Shown here: positions 49,673 to 61,499 of the stretch, piece after piece
How positions within the stretch are numbered: position 1 is the first letter of the stretch
Layout: every line of letters starts with the position of its first letter
NCBI GenBank assembly: GCA_008973525.1
Contig: WACJ01000079.1
Location: 744,001-808,000, forward strand
DNA from: Stenopsyche tienmushanensis
Taxonomy: Eukaryota > Arthropoda > Insecta > Trichoptera > Stenopsychidae
Direction: 5' to 3'
DNA length: 64,000 nucleotides
Translations under genes and position numbers: made by a program
The notes under the pieces: generated by a model
Told to the model about the DNA's origin: nothing
Database searches by the model: none
Seen by the model: the letters and a program-made list of their open reading frames with translations, nothing else

Positions 49673-52600
49673 CAAAATCCAAACCAAACATTTTTAAGAG
49701 AGTCTGTAATTTGTATTTATTTTTTTTGTAATCTATACTATTCTTCTGAACATTTGTGTAAATTTTCAGTAGGATTGTTTTCATAGAATCAAAGCTAGGA
49801 TTTATATTGTCGCATCTTCAAAATGAAAACGATTCTCTGTGCAAAGGACTAAAATCTCAAAGTAAGAATGAGCATTGTATATTGTAGAATACTTGGAGTT
49901 GAGGAAACTTGGACATTCATCCAAGCCAATAAGAAAAGAATACAAGCATTTAAACGTAGTGCTGTATGAAAGTGTTGAAAGTTTTATAAGTTGGCAAAAT
50001 ATACAAAGAAAAGTTTTTAAGACACATAAAAAATGGCGAAGAAGATATTTCTTGTATTAAAAATGAAATGCTTTGGATATTTCTTAATGCAATTTTGTAC
50101 GGAATCATTCAAGCTTCATTTGGCTGAAAGTTTTGAAAGAATTCAGGATATCGATGGTTCCAAGAAGAAAACGCTTACTTTGCGATCTGATGATTAATGT
50201 TACTTAATACGATGGTATATTTGACAGTCAATGTAATTTGAATTTGGCCTAGAAAACGTATGCAGATCAGTGTAAAATTTAAATGAGTTCGTATAAATCA
50301 TCGTTTGCTGATACAAGATTTAATTTTGATTACGACGAACCTTCTCATACACACCCTTGTAATAAATTAGCCCCCATTTACATACCCCAGGTACAATATT
50401 AATTGCCTCGTATTTTTTGGGCAAAGGCAGTTAAAATTTAAGGACAGAGCGACTCATAATAAATATTTCGTAGCAGCTGTTCTAATATTTTGCACCGGTT
50501 GCAACACTAACAAGCCAAAATAAAACTGCAAGTTTACAAGGGGTGCACACATTGCACAGCGAAGTCACGTTTTATAAAAATGGCATATCATGGGCGTCAG
50601 CGTGCCCGTTTAAGGGTTGGCTGCATCTCGAAAACTATAACAAACATGTACAACAAATGGCATTTTTTAAGCTTTTAAACAAGCACATTTTTACAAATTT
50701 ACTTGGTCAATGAAGCGTTTAAATTCTAACAAATCCTTCAGCTTTCGGATCGTTTAGCACGCTAGCGATCAATGTCTTGTCTTCCGATACGAATTTGTAG
50801 TTTTGCAATAACATCATCCGGTGTGGAAGTTGAAGCAAAAATTTATTACCAGGATTAAATTGATCGAATGAACTACGCTTTGATAACGTTAATTTAGTTC
50901 GATAGGTCTCGATAAATAATCATATCTTTAATTTATATTGCGCAAGATATCCGCAATGTGTTAATACAGGGTCGCAAAAAGCATTAAGGCCGATTAGTCA
51001 ACAAATAGGACTCAAATCTATTACACAAGGTATTATAAAATATAGTTATATTCAATTTGCGATGTTTTAAAAAAATATATGAAAGTGTTTAGCTTTAGCG
51101 AGGTTGAGTTTATAAAAGCGATATGGTTTCATAGAACGATATCGGATTTAATAATAAAGTTTTGATGAACGTCTCATATTGCTCTCGTATAACGAATCTT
51201 CCTGCGGCCACCACAGACCTGTGTGCTCTTTCAGGATGCCGAAACACTAATTAATTTATCTGGACTATGAAAAAGTTTTCATAGATCTCACTCTTGAGGT
51301 TCGTGGTTTTGAACGTGTGCTATTTATTTTGTAAGAAATACTCATCCAAAACTCTGTTAAAATAAACATTAAATACAAATTAGCTAATGAGACAGTAATT
51401 TGTTCATATTACAATTATTTATTATCAATGGGTTGTAACAGATTTCTATTGCCGAAGATTGGGTAACAGCTAAAGCGTCTGTGGACATCAATAATTACGC
51501 TAATAGTCATTGTTCGTTTAACCTCACACAGCTATTAACCCATAATGTAATTTGTAATATATTTAATTATTTATCATATAAATATACATATTTATTTAGC
51601 TAAAACTATCTAGTAATAACCCCGTATAATAAACGGTAGTATTCTACAAAATTTTACATTGTAAATATTTCATACAAGCCTATTAAATACGAATTTAACG
51701 GATATAACGAACGAAATATGAATAAAATAACTATAAAATTGAGACAATTGATATCAAATATGAATGTGAATATGAATATGAAATAACGTTGAAATATATC
51801 CTCAAATTTACTTTTAACACTGTGACGATCAACGATCATTTAAATATGAGCGCTTGGTGCTCGTTATAACCGAATTTTATTGTATTTTTAAGGGTCGGCG
51901 ACAGTATTTTGTAGTGTAACGTCATCTTTATATTGAGTTGATATTTGATTGATTTATCAACTGGTTACTTTATATCTTTATATAATAGTATCATTTATTG
52001 AAACTACATTAATGTACAAGTTTGTTTGGGTGCTTACATATAGTTTTTAAAAATGTTGAGCTTTAGTTGAGTCAGACTTATAATAAACCTTTCAAAACTA
52101 TCTTCAAACTTGAAATTAATCTAGGCCCTTTGCGTTGCTTTAATAGTAACATTAGCTCGCGTGTTTGGTATCGTTTTAAGCTCTAAGTTATTATTAAGTT
52201 TAAATACCAGCCATTTTTTAAAAATATATTTAAGACGAGAGGAGTCTGTTATTAGTCTTCTATTTTAGTGACGAAGACTTCCTATCATTTTTCATGGTTC
52301 GTTGGGTTACATTATATCTAATTGAGAAGGCTTTGAGAATTCATTGCTTGAAGATGTTATAGGATTTACAGCTGATAAAGTTTTCGTTGAAGTGCAAATA
52401 CTTGAAGTTGGATATTAGATGTGCAATGCATGTTAAATGCTGCCATTTTGACTGAAGCATTATTCCATAACTCTTTGATGATGCATTTATTTCACTGTCA
52501 GATCTTTCGATAAATTAATTCATTATAGATAAAAATAAAATGTTTTGAAAGTCGATTTAACGAAAAAATATCATAATCGCGATATGAAATCTTGCCATTC

Positions 52601-53873
52601 TAGTAAGAGCGTCGAAAGTTGCTCTTCCAACAGGAGGTACACAATTCATCTAATTTGAACGATTTCTTCAATTAAACGTAGATTTTGGATTCAAGTTCCA
52701 GCCCTGGATAGCTGTCTCTTTCGTCCATTCAATAAATTGACATATTTCCATCAATGCTGAAGGGACAAATTGCAATTTCCCAATCGCTTCAACGAACGAA
52801 GGCTCACATGCACTCATGCGGACCCGGTGCGGCAATAAACTTCCGTCAGGTCATAAATCCTGATTGAAATCTTAATCGTAATGAGGTCCACGTCGTGTTT
52901 GTTCCGATTTGATTTATGAAGTGTTCCCCTTCGTCAAGACACGTCCATGTGAAGTTATTTCTGCCGCAAGTCCGGTCCCCATAAAGATGTGAGATACCGA
53001 CGAAGCAAACGACAGGTGAAATTACAAGTGTATGCGCTCGGGTGAGTCGATGCTTGTCATTAATAACTTTATGCTTGTGTAATTTTCTGCCATAAACAGA
53101 GACACTGTTTATGATCTATTTAGGTCTTGTAATATTTTGCAGACATGTACGCATGTGTGTCGTTCGCCACTATTAAAGCAATCGAGATCTTATGTAAGCA
53201 GCTTATCTTAGATCATAATGCATATATCAGAAATATGCCGGTTGTAAGTGAACACGCGGAAAAGTAATTAGAACCTAAAAACAGCTCAATTCATTTAATT
53301 ATTTTATTAAAGATGGATATAATGGGGTAGTTTTTTTAAATCGCTTTTCAGATTTCACGCAAGCTTATTCGTTATCAGGTCGCTGAAGCCGAGCAAGATG
53401 ATGGAGATGATAAGGTGGTGATGAAAAGGCGCTCATCTTAATCAGGATTTTTATTTTTCTCAAAGAGCGATCCACTACGAGACTACATGAGTGCCGGTGG
53501 GAAGAATACATCTTCCTGCGCCCAAGCTCGCTATTAATCGATCAAAATACAGCTGCACAGATTAACAGCGGTTTCCCACAGGGTCGCAATAATAATCAAA
53601 ATAATTATAATTTCCTTACTACATCATATTTCCTCTTCATCTATTATTCCTATCTTAATTTAACCAACTATATGAAATTTTTTTCTAGAAAAGCTTTCTA
53701 TAGAAATCGTCTACATCAGAGATGTCAAACTTAAATGCTAATATGGGCCAAAATAAAAAAGCTTAAGTTTAGTAAATCCATCACTGGTACAGAAACGAAA
53801 AGGAACAATTTTAAGATAAACTTTAAACTGGCTGTCCATTGGATCTTCGCATATTTTTTTTTTAAAATCCGGT
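49673..53873. other. Intergenic
   Basis: The longest featureless stretch. About 52640-53060 and 53370-53560 are richer in GC, but no frame, RNA or repeat is supportable. Confidence 0.4.
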
Positions 53874-54233
53874 TTAACCCGTGAGAGAGGATGATCACAA
53901 TGTTGCGAGCGCATTTCAGTGATTCAGAAAGAGAACTCTTTTAAGTTGAACTCGAAACAGAGACAGAGAGAGAACGTAGCGCATTTCGGGAGAGCGGGAC
54001 CCACATAAATTTGGGTTAATAATCTATACAATCGTGCAATATAAACAAGATATTCTTTCCATCTCTATCTCTCATTCAGAATCTCCGACCTGCAAGATAA
54101 TCTCTCCGTCTCTGTTTCCATCTGAACTCAACATGCAAATTTTGTCGGTCTCCGAGCTCAACATGTAAGAATGCTCTTTCTGAACTATTGGAATTCGCTC
54201 GCAAATAGGCGATCGTACTATCATACAGGTTAA
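53874..54233. mobile_element. TTAA-flanked MITE with long inverted ends
   Basis: A 360-bp copy bounded by TTAA at 53874-53877 and 54230-54233. Both ends carry the same side of the family: left GCGAGCGCATTTCAGTGATTCAGAAAGAG, written in short as GCGAGCGCATTTC...TTCAGAAAGAG, and the inverse right GCGAGCGAATTCC...TTCAGAAAGAG, giving inverted arms of about 65 bp. The central part keeps AAATTTGGGTTAATAATCTA. This looks like a foldback derivative of the 11331 family. Confidence 0.7.
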
Positions 54234-56045
54234 TTATCAACACACTTTTTTTATTATTATTAGGTTTGTTTTGTTGGCTGGGCTATAAAAACATTCGTTG
54301 TGGGCCACTTGCGGCCCGCGGGTGAATAAAATTTAGAAAATGCACCTCAAGGAGAAGAATTTATATAAACACACGGTATTAGAAATTTCGTTTGATGGGT
54401 TTTTTTAAATAAAAATTGTCGTCAAAAGATAAATGATAAAATGGTGATAATGAAATTGTTTATGCGGAGTTTTTAGGTAGAAAATTTTCAGTTTTTTTTT
54501 TACATTGTAAAAAAATAACATGATTTCTGTCTAACAATGATAGCATCATAAATTTGAAAGTATGATATTTCATAATGTCATCGAGATTGTATAGACATTA
54601 AACGTGTCCACTAAATCTGTATTTTAAGCACTATTAATGCATTAATATGCACGAAATTTTACATTTATTATAATAATAGAAGATAATGTCAAAATGAAAC
54701 TCGGACGCCCAATATGTATAATTATCAAAAGCAATTATCACAATACACATCGCGTGATACACTTAATAAATAGATCAATTAATTTATTTCATACATAGAG
54801 AATTTCAACACAATTGCATGTGGCCTCATTTATTATAGATATTCATTAAAAAAAAATCTAATTGATATGAAGACTCATCACATTCATAAATAAAATGTAT
54901 CAGATACTTGCCTTATTATGTTTCAGAAAAAAATATTTACATATAATTTATAGTTAAAGTTTATATAATGTAAATCAGGAAAGTTACCGTCTACCGAGCT
55001 TTCAAAGTTGAATGAACAATTTTCGAAACTTGAATAATTGTACATACCGGCATTAAATTGAAAACTACAAAGCTGTTTTTTTGTCTATAAGTAGTTTAAG
55101 TTATTTATTGTTAAATAAATGTCATCTACTTTCAATATAAAGTGGCTAGAGTTTCGATAAATGTGGCTAAAGTTGTAATGCGAAAACTTGATTTAAGAAT
55201 TGTTACAAAGCATTGCAATATTAAGTTTATACAATATTTATTTTATATAAGACATAATTATACAAATGTTTTCGTTTTTTTCAATTGGCAAGAGGATATT
55301 CATTGATACTGGAAGATATATTTGAATAATATCACGATAAATCATAATTATACTTTGTTAGATCGATATTAAGGTCTCTTGTGCATTATTCCAATTACTC
55401 GCATGCAAATTGCAATATTAATTTTTCAATTTTCCCCATTGAGTCAGTCGACACTTCCAAGACACGTCTGCAATTATTTATAATTCAGTTTCACACATAG
55501 TTGGTCGCCGCGGGATATTAGACACTGAGCAAACCGAACACATTAACCCTTTAACGACTATATTTCATTATCAGCCAGCGGATGCGATAAATCACTAACA
55601 CGCTGGCGACCCGAGAAAATTCGTTTTATGACTAATTCACTATCGATTCGTAAAAGATTTATTCGAATAGAGATTTTATCAACCTAGTTGGCATCCACAT
55701 AGAAAGTAAATCCAGCGAGATTACAACATTAAGCAGATATATTTTTCAGCAATATCGTCGATCATGCATACATTAATTATTTATTTCTTAATACTGAATT
55801 GGCATGAAAGTGGAGCATTGAAAATTACAATTACATCAGTATGAAAATTCGTCAACAACCAGCTTCATTGATTTTTTATGCGAAAAAAATTGCTTTAGTA
55901 ACAATACATTTCTTCGGTTTGGTCATATATTTTACTATAAAATTTAATAATTTTACCATAATAGTAATCATATATGAGAACATCGATATGTATTATATAA
56001 TGTGTACTTTTGCAAAAATTTCTGAAGATGAGCTATATTATTAGA
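54234..56045. other. Intergenic
   Basis: No supported gene. Includes the 21-bp word at 54686-54706 (reverse complement of 5188-5208) and, near 55541, TTAACCCTTTAACGACTA, a possible TTAA-type end without a partner. Confidence 0.45.
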
Positions 56046-56568
56046 TTGGAAACTATGAAACGGGCGTTAGGGCTAGGTTTGTGTTCAACTGCGACTGAGT
56101 GAGGTTCATTATAACGTACGCTCGATATTTTTGTGTATACATTTTAAAGGCAGTCTTTTTACTCATTTCGTAAAATTTTTTCGTGTTTGTATCCAATTTT
56201 TATTTTATTTTTTCCAAAACCAGATGGAAAAAAACGGTACTATAAACGTGTAAAAAACTCTTGAAAAATTAACTTTTCTACAATATGAAATTTTACCACA
56301 TCCTTTCATTCACCATACATTTCACCAACCGATGATTAACTTTTTCGTAATTATGAATTATTTTTAAGAGAAAAAAATACAATAACCAAAATGATATTGT
56401 AAAATACTGAATTGTTTATACACAGTAATAATGAAGACTGTTTAAGAAAAGCATATATGATTTGCTTAATTGTAGGAAAAAAGTCGTAGACGCCAATTGA
56501 AGCTATTTCGATTGAATATAATAAATAATCGGATTATTTGTATTCAACGCCCGTTTCATAGTTTCCAA
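56046..56568. mobile_element. Non-coding element with perfect 23-bp inverted ends
   Basis: TTGGAAACTATGAAACGGGC plus GTT at 56046-56068 is repeated exactly in inverse at 56546-56568, giving a 523-bp unit. Interior is AT-rich with no open frame. Flanks are TA-rich, but no clean target duplication can be read. Most likely a MITE; superfamily not assignable. Confidence 0.75.
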
Positions 56569-58217
56569 CCCAATATAAGCCTAAAGCCCATATGGTATCA
56601 TGTATACATCAAACTATAATTTACTAATAATTAGCAAAAGCCTTTTTGTTGACTTTTACATTTGACATTTCTTGTTTTTAAACATACTCTTAGATCTTAA
56701 AATCTTCCCCCAGCTACATATTTAATTTGTTTAAGCAACTGTGCAAATTTATGCCGTGAAATATTAGCTTATAAAAATAATTAATACCAAATCACATCAG
56801 TGAATAATTTGATTCGGCTTACTTAAAATTCATTGATTCACGAGATTGCAATGCGAATTAAGGCTTTCATTAATTCATTTAATCGTCTCGGATTACTGTG
56901 GCAACAAGATAGACAAGACATATGAGATTTAACAAACAATTCAAGCGTCAAACGGTGTCTAGCCTACTTATAAATGGCTATATCTTTAATCATGTAAGCC
57001 GAAAGTGCCGAAGAGGTTTAGTGATGAAGTTTAGATTGTCTGCATCCAGTTAGGTAAAATGATGGTCTCCGAAGTTTCTCGGTAAGAGGTACGTCTTTGA
57101 CCCAACTTGCCCGGGGATTCTATTAAAATTGTAACAGTAAGCAGTCACTTTGTCGGAATGTGAAAGTTGAACACTACGTTTCCTGTCTCAATTCGCTTCA
57201 TCGCAAAGATGAATAATTTTGAATGAGACAAGCATACGTGTATGTTAACAGAGCTAAACAAACATGATTGCTGCTCTGGTTGCATCACAAACCGCAACAG
57301 CGTCGTGGATAAATTGAATCTCTACAACACCACCAAGCACAAGAACTGCACCATGTATCATCCTGGAGATTTTCAAGATTAGCCTCTATGAATACAAATT
57401 ATTACTTTTATTGATATCAATACTTATAGCAGAGCCAGATTAATTGCAATACAATTTGAATCATTACTTTCGACCAATCAAGCAATCAAGCACAATGTAT
57501 TTAAATTAAATTTAAATATCATTATCATCATCCATTCATAGGAAGTCTCTTAATTATTAATTCATATGTACATCTATTTCGTCTATTTTATACACTCACC
57601 TTCGTATATTGGATATTCGAATATATTTGCCAATTTTTCAAATATTCGTAAATTCGAATATTTATAAAATTAAATGAATATTATTCGTTTATATGTTGAG
57701 TAATTTAGAAAGTTCATTCATAATAAATTCAAGTAAATATTGGTGTAATGGAGACCGTACGAGCCACAAAATAGGGCAAGTCTCTAGGCGAAGAAATCCA
57801 CTGGTGTCAGGTCTTGAGAATAGGGCCGCCAAAAGAATTAATTTGCATGACAGAGGTACCCACAAAGGAAATCCTAATTGAAGGAATAAGCACCGCCTTT
57901 GCAAAAATTAAAGAGAAAATGCCCCTTCAGATAACTATGAGATGATGATATAAGATGACCAATTTAAACAAATTTTGTAAATAAATTTCATAAAAATTAT
58001 TTTCTTGCTCCCCGTTAACAGGATAGTACTTAATTTTTTTTCTACACTAAAATTATAAAAAATATCCCAAGTGGACCCTAAATAAAATTCATCTATTTGT
58101 GGCATCTATAATAAGATTTTAATCCATAAAAAATATTTACTTAACTTAATCATATATATTATAAGGAAAATATTAATTTCAGTTAATTTATATAGTCTCG
58201 AGTAGGGGTCGACCAAT
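56569..58217. other. Intergenic with one small Cys-rich frame
   Basis: The only candidate is at 57242-57382 (listed separately). About 57750-57900 has a GC-richer stretch with overlapping frames on both strands and no recognisable product. Confidence 0.4.
57242..57382 (+). CDS. Small cysteine-rich open frame (46 codons)
   Basis: ATG-to-TAG frame beginning MLTELNKHDCCSGCITNRNS, with further NLYNTTKHKNCTMYHPG. Four Cys, one NTT and one NCT glycosylation-type site, and GC content well above the neighbours. There is no signal peptide, so if real it would be a terminal exon (an AG acceptor lies at about 57231-57232, and the frame stays open back to it). No family recognised; chance is a serious alternative. 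Confidence 0.2.
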   Translation: MLTELNKHDCCSGCITNRNSVVDKLNLYNTTKHKNCTMYHPGDFQD

Positions 58218-58315
58218 CGTCTTGGCCGCGGGAAGACGTGTTCTCACCATCGGCCCTCTCAATCTCGTAATTGTGGCCTTTCTCTCGACGTTAGAATAAA
58301 GACATGGATTGCAAA
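58218..58315 (+). repeat. Dispersed 'CGGGAAGACGTGTTCT' repeat, copy 3
   Basis: Best-preserved copy: CGTCTTGGCCGCGGGAAGAC, GTGTTCTCACC, TCGTAATTG, TTTCTCTCGACG and AATAAAGACATGG. Collinear with 18963-19037 and, inverted, 43053-43144; partial cores also at about 4651 and 14190. Confidence 0.65.
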
Positions 58316-59641
58316 GTCTTATTTTCATCAAGAGTAACATGTTGATCCTGATATTAACAAACGTATTTCTTTGGAAATTCTATCAAAGCAAAATAGTGAA
58401 CATATGGAAATTGCTACAGTTTGTCGCAAACAAGTCCTCAAAAGTTTCCTCGGCGAATTTAAATGAGCATTAAATCGGCGAAATAGAATCGAAAAGTCAA
58501 AAAGGAAAAGCCGGAATATTTTCTATCTCGACGCCTTAGTGCGGATATGAAAATAAATGATCGAAACGGCGGCGTCTCGCAGAAGTTATAATAGACCTCA
58601 CATCCAGGCATCCGAGTTTTTGTCCAAGTTTTAGCAGTTTCGTTTTGGCCTTTGTCATTTTGAGTAATGATCAGTCGCGGTTGACCGAATGCAAACCATA
58701 TCTGGAGGACAAAGCGAATGGTCTTCGGGAGTGAAAAGAATGCGTCGACGACGCGGAAGCTGTCAACCAAGCAACCGGTTTTTGCTGGACCGCCTTTGGG
58801 CCTGCAGAAAGGAGCTTCGGGTCAATTAATCAAGCTTGCATTTAGCAGCAATGTTGATTTTTGCTTTTTTGGGGTTCTTCTCGAAAGAAAAGGTGCCTGG
58901 CATAATGCCACTATTTCAATCAACTTAATTGGTGTTGGTGTCAAATTAAACGGCAATTTCTCTCTGTTTTAATGAAACTTCCTCTGAATGCTTTGTTATT
59001 AATACAGCACGAAACAATTTACAAGATCAATCTTATTTAAACATATTTTTTATTGACCATGGAAGATACGAATTAGATTAAATTAATAAAACACTACTTA
59101 ATTAACAACTTGTAATATGAATATATTTGAGTACGGATGAAGATTTATTCAGTAGATCTATAAGCGATAGCAACAAAAAGTATTAAAAAAATTGTTTTAT
59201 GACAAAGTGTTGATATGGTGGAAAAGCTTTTGGGTGCTTTTAAAAATACTTCGGGATTAAATTTAGATTGTGGTTATTTTTTAACCAAAACAACATATGT
59301 TAGAGATCGAAAGAGATAATATTCTTGATCCAAGTTTAACCTGATTTCATTTAAAGACCTCTCCCAATTCAATATATACTTAAATAATACGATAATCCCT
59401 CGTATAACGCAAACTTTACAATGCAATTTAATTATGACACAAAAGAGCACAGTGACAAGTATTGATAAAAATGATATTAAACCCTTACACATCCTAAGAA
59501 TTGAACTTATCCAAGTGGATGGAAATTTTGGAATTTTCAGCTTCATATAACATAATGTTTTTTGAAATAGTCGACTTATTTGAAGATTGTCAGAAAAACA
59601 AAATTTAGTTAAATTTGTATTGTATATTTTCATTTACAACA
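58316..59641. other. Intergenic
   Basis: 58459-58972 has overlapping frames on both strands in GC-richer DNA, without a recognisable domain. The rest is AT-rich and empty. Confidence 0.4.
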
Positions 59642-59713
59642 TCCCGTATGGTCTAGTGGCTAGGATACCTGGCTTTCACCCAGGAGGCTCGGGTTCGATT
59701 CCCGGTACGGGAA
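59642..59713 (+). tRNA. tRNA-Glu (TTC)
   Basis: First gene of the right-hand cluster. Body identical to the TTC genes on the left; anticodon at 59675-59677, discriminator A, stop AC-T5 (59716-59720). The flank ACAACAT differs slightly from the left cluster's ACAACTT, and the GGGAAACTTTTT 3' junction is shared with 61020 and 62868. Confidence 0.97.
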
Positions 59714-59937
59714 ACTTTTTGCAACTGTTTTTCGTGCTTATAACATATATTTTTAATAAATATCCGGAGTCCTAAAGGTCAAGTATAAATAATGGTAATA
59801 TCATGTGAATTGACTTTAACTTAATTTGAAATAACTTTAATTACCAACATTTCCAAAAAAAGCTCACCACTTTTGATATTGATTTCAAAAAACCTATCTT
59901 AGCTTTCTTGAAAGTTTTAATATATTATCCCTTTATA

Positions 59938-60009
59938 TCCCGTATGGTCTAGTGGCTAGGATACCTGGCTCTCACCCAGGAGGCTCGGGTTCGATTCCCG
60001 GTACGGGAA
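59938..60009 (+). tRNA. tRNA-Glu (CTC) in a TTC-type body
   Basis: Intact cloverleaf with the TCCCGTA/TACGGGA acceptor used by all TTC genes here, yet the anticodon at 59971-59973 is CTC. It differs from its neighbours at 59642 and 61020 by the single base at position 34. The other three CTC genes all have the TCCGGTA/TACCGGA acceptor. T5 stop at 60012-60016. It should still charge with Glu and read GAG. Confidence 0.96.
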
Positions 60010-60214
60010 AATTTTTGCTACTCCCATATTTTTTTGCCATTGTATTAATCTGACAACGTTTTATGAAATGTATAAAATAATATGCGGAGAAGGGGAAGAG
60101 TGAACATTAAGTATTTATGATGTAATTGAATTATATCATTAGCCTCTGGGGGGGGGGTTCTTAAACATGAAGATCATAGAAAGCTCCGGGGATGCATTTC
60201 GAATAGATTACACA

Positions 60215-60365
60215 AAAAACCCTAAATGCCCTAAGAGATGAGGGAGTGGCCACAAAGTTTGAGGATCCCACCGGTCCGCTTTTCAGACCGCTGAAACATT
60301 GTATGAGCGCCTTGCGATTGAACGCTATGCCCGAGCAAGTTCACAGAACGTAGTCTGCGTCCATG
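60215..60365 (+). mobile_element. hAT-like family 2 MITE fragment
   Basis: Matches the right part of the 40253 element: AAACCCTAAATGCCCTAAGA, GTGGCCACAAAGTTT, ACCGGTCCGCTTTTCAGACC and GAGCGCCTTGCGATTGAA. No terminal sequence survives on either side. Confidence 0.6.
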
Positions 60366-61019
60366 ACTGGATCTCCGCATGGACACTCCGAAATCGGGGA
60401 AAGTCTGAACCTAAAAAGCGAAGCCGAACCTTGATTTATAAAATTTTAACCTTTTTAGAAAGACCAGATTGTGATTGAAAAATTAATAAATTATGGTTAT
60501 AATACAATGGTATGTTAGTATTTTTAAATTTTAAAAATGTTATAAACTGATAAAATAAAAAGAGTATTATAATCTTTCACCAACAACTGGAATATGAGCA
60601 AAAAACTTGTTTGTTTTTGCTAGCAGTTATATCTGGGGCAATATAAAAAATAATAGAAAAATATCAGAATTCGACTATATGCAATGGGATTAAACGCAAC
60701 CATAAATATCAAAAAGCATGACATACGTGATATTATGATACTGTGGTTATATATAATATGATAATTCAGCTAGATATAATTATTATATTTATCACCCAAA
60801 GACAAGTATATATATTTTGATTGAGCTCAAAAGAAAAAAGATAATATCAATGTGCACATTCTTTATGCAAATTCTCCCGATTGAATGACATCATCTTCTT
60901 GGAAATCGAGATTCATTTGATTTGCAGTGTTTTACGAGAACTAAAATTTGTATGCTATGTAGAAATCATTTGTAGACGAATGGATTTAGGTTTAAATTCA
61001 AATTTTCCAGTAAGTAACA
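60366..61019. other. Intergenic
   Basis: AT-rich between tRNA genes; nothing supported. Confidence 0.5.
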
Positions 61020-61091
61020 TCCCGTATGGTCTAGTGGCTAGGATACCTGGCTTTCACCCAGGAGGCTCGGGTTCGATTCCCGGTACGGGAA
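61020..61091 (+). tRNA. tRNA-Glu (TTC)
   Basis: Same 72-nt body as the other TTC genes. Anticodon at 61053-61055, discriminator A at 61091, stop AC-T5 (61094-61098). The 5' flank GTAACAT resembles that of 62868 (ATAACAT), suggesting these two are the closest pair. Confidence 0.97.
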
Positions 61092-61499
61092 ACTTTTTGA
61101 TTATTTTCACCACATAGAATTCTATGCAATTTTTGGATGAGTCAAACATTTTTCGTAGAACACTGAGAACCATAAAATGAATAATTTTATTATGTTCAAT
61201 GTTTTTTGAAGTATGATTGGCTTTCTCAAGCATACACTTTTTAGTATGAATACAGAAAAAATCGCAAGCGTTTTAACGTTTGTTAAAATATTATAGACAG
61301 AATTTTTCGAATTTAAATAGTTCTAAGTAAGTTTACAATAAAAATTATAGCTTAAAACAATATCAAAATTTTAATATAGATTTATGATCAAAAATTTCTA
61401 GAAGAATATTATTCATGATAAAGCTCTGTGAATAAGTTTTTTTTTATATAAAAAGCTAATGGGTAAAATATAAGAGATAATCCTCTAGAACGGAGTATT

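Noticed and set aside
58459..58972. Frames of 103 (minus) and 84 (plus) codons
   Set aside because: No recognisable features; overlapping opposite frames in a local GC rise.
59587..61117. Two open frames sharing the peptide IPYGLVARIPGFHPGGSGS
   Set aside because: The shared peptide is the translation of tRNA-Glu genes (59642 and 61020), a frequent false protein call.
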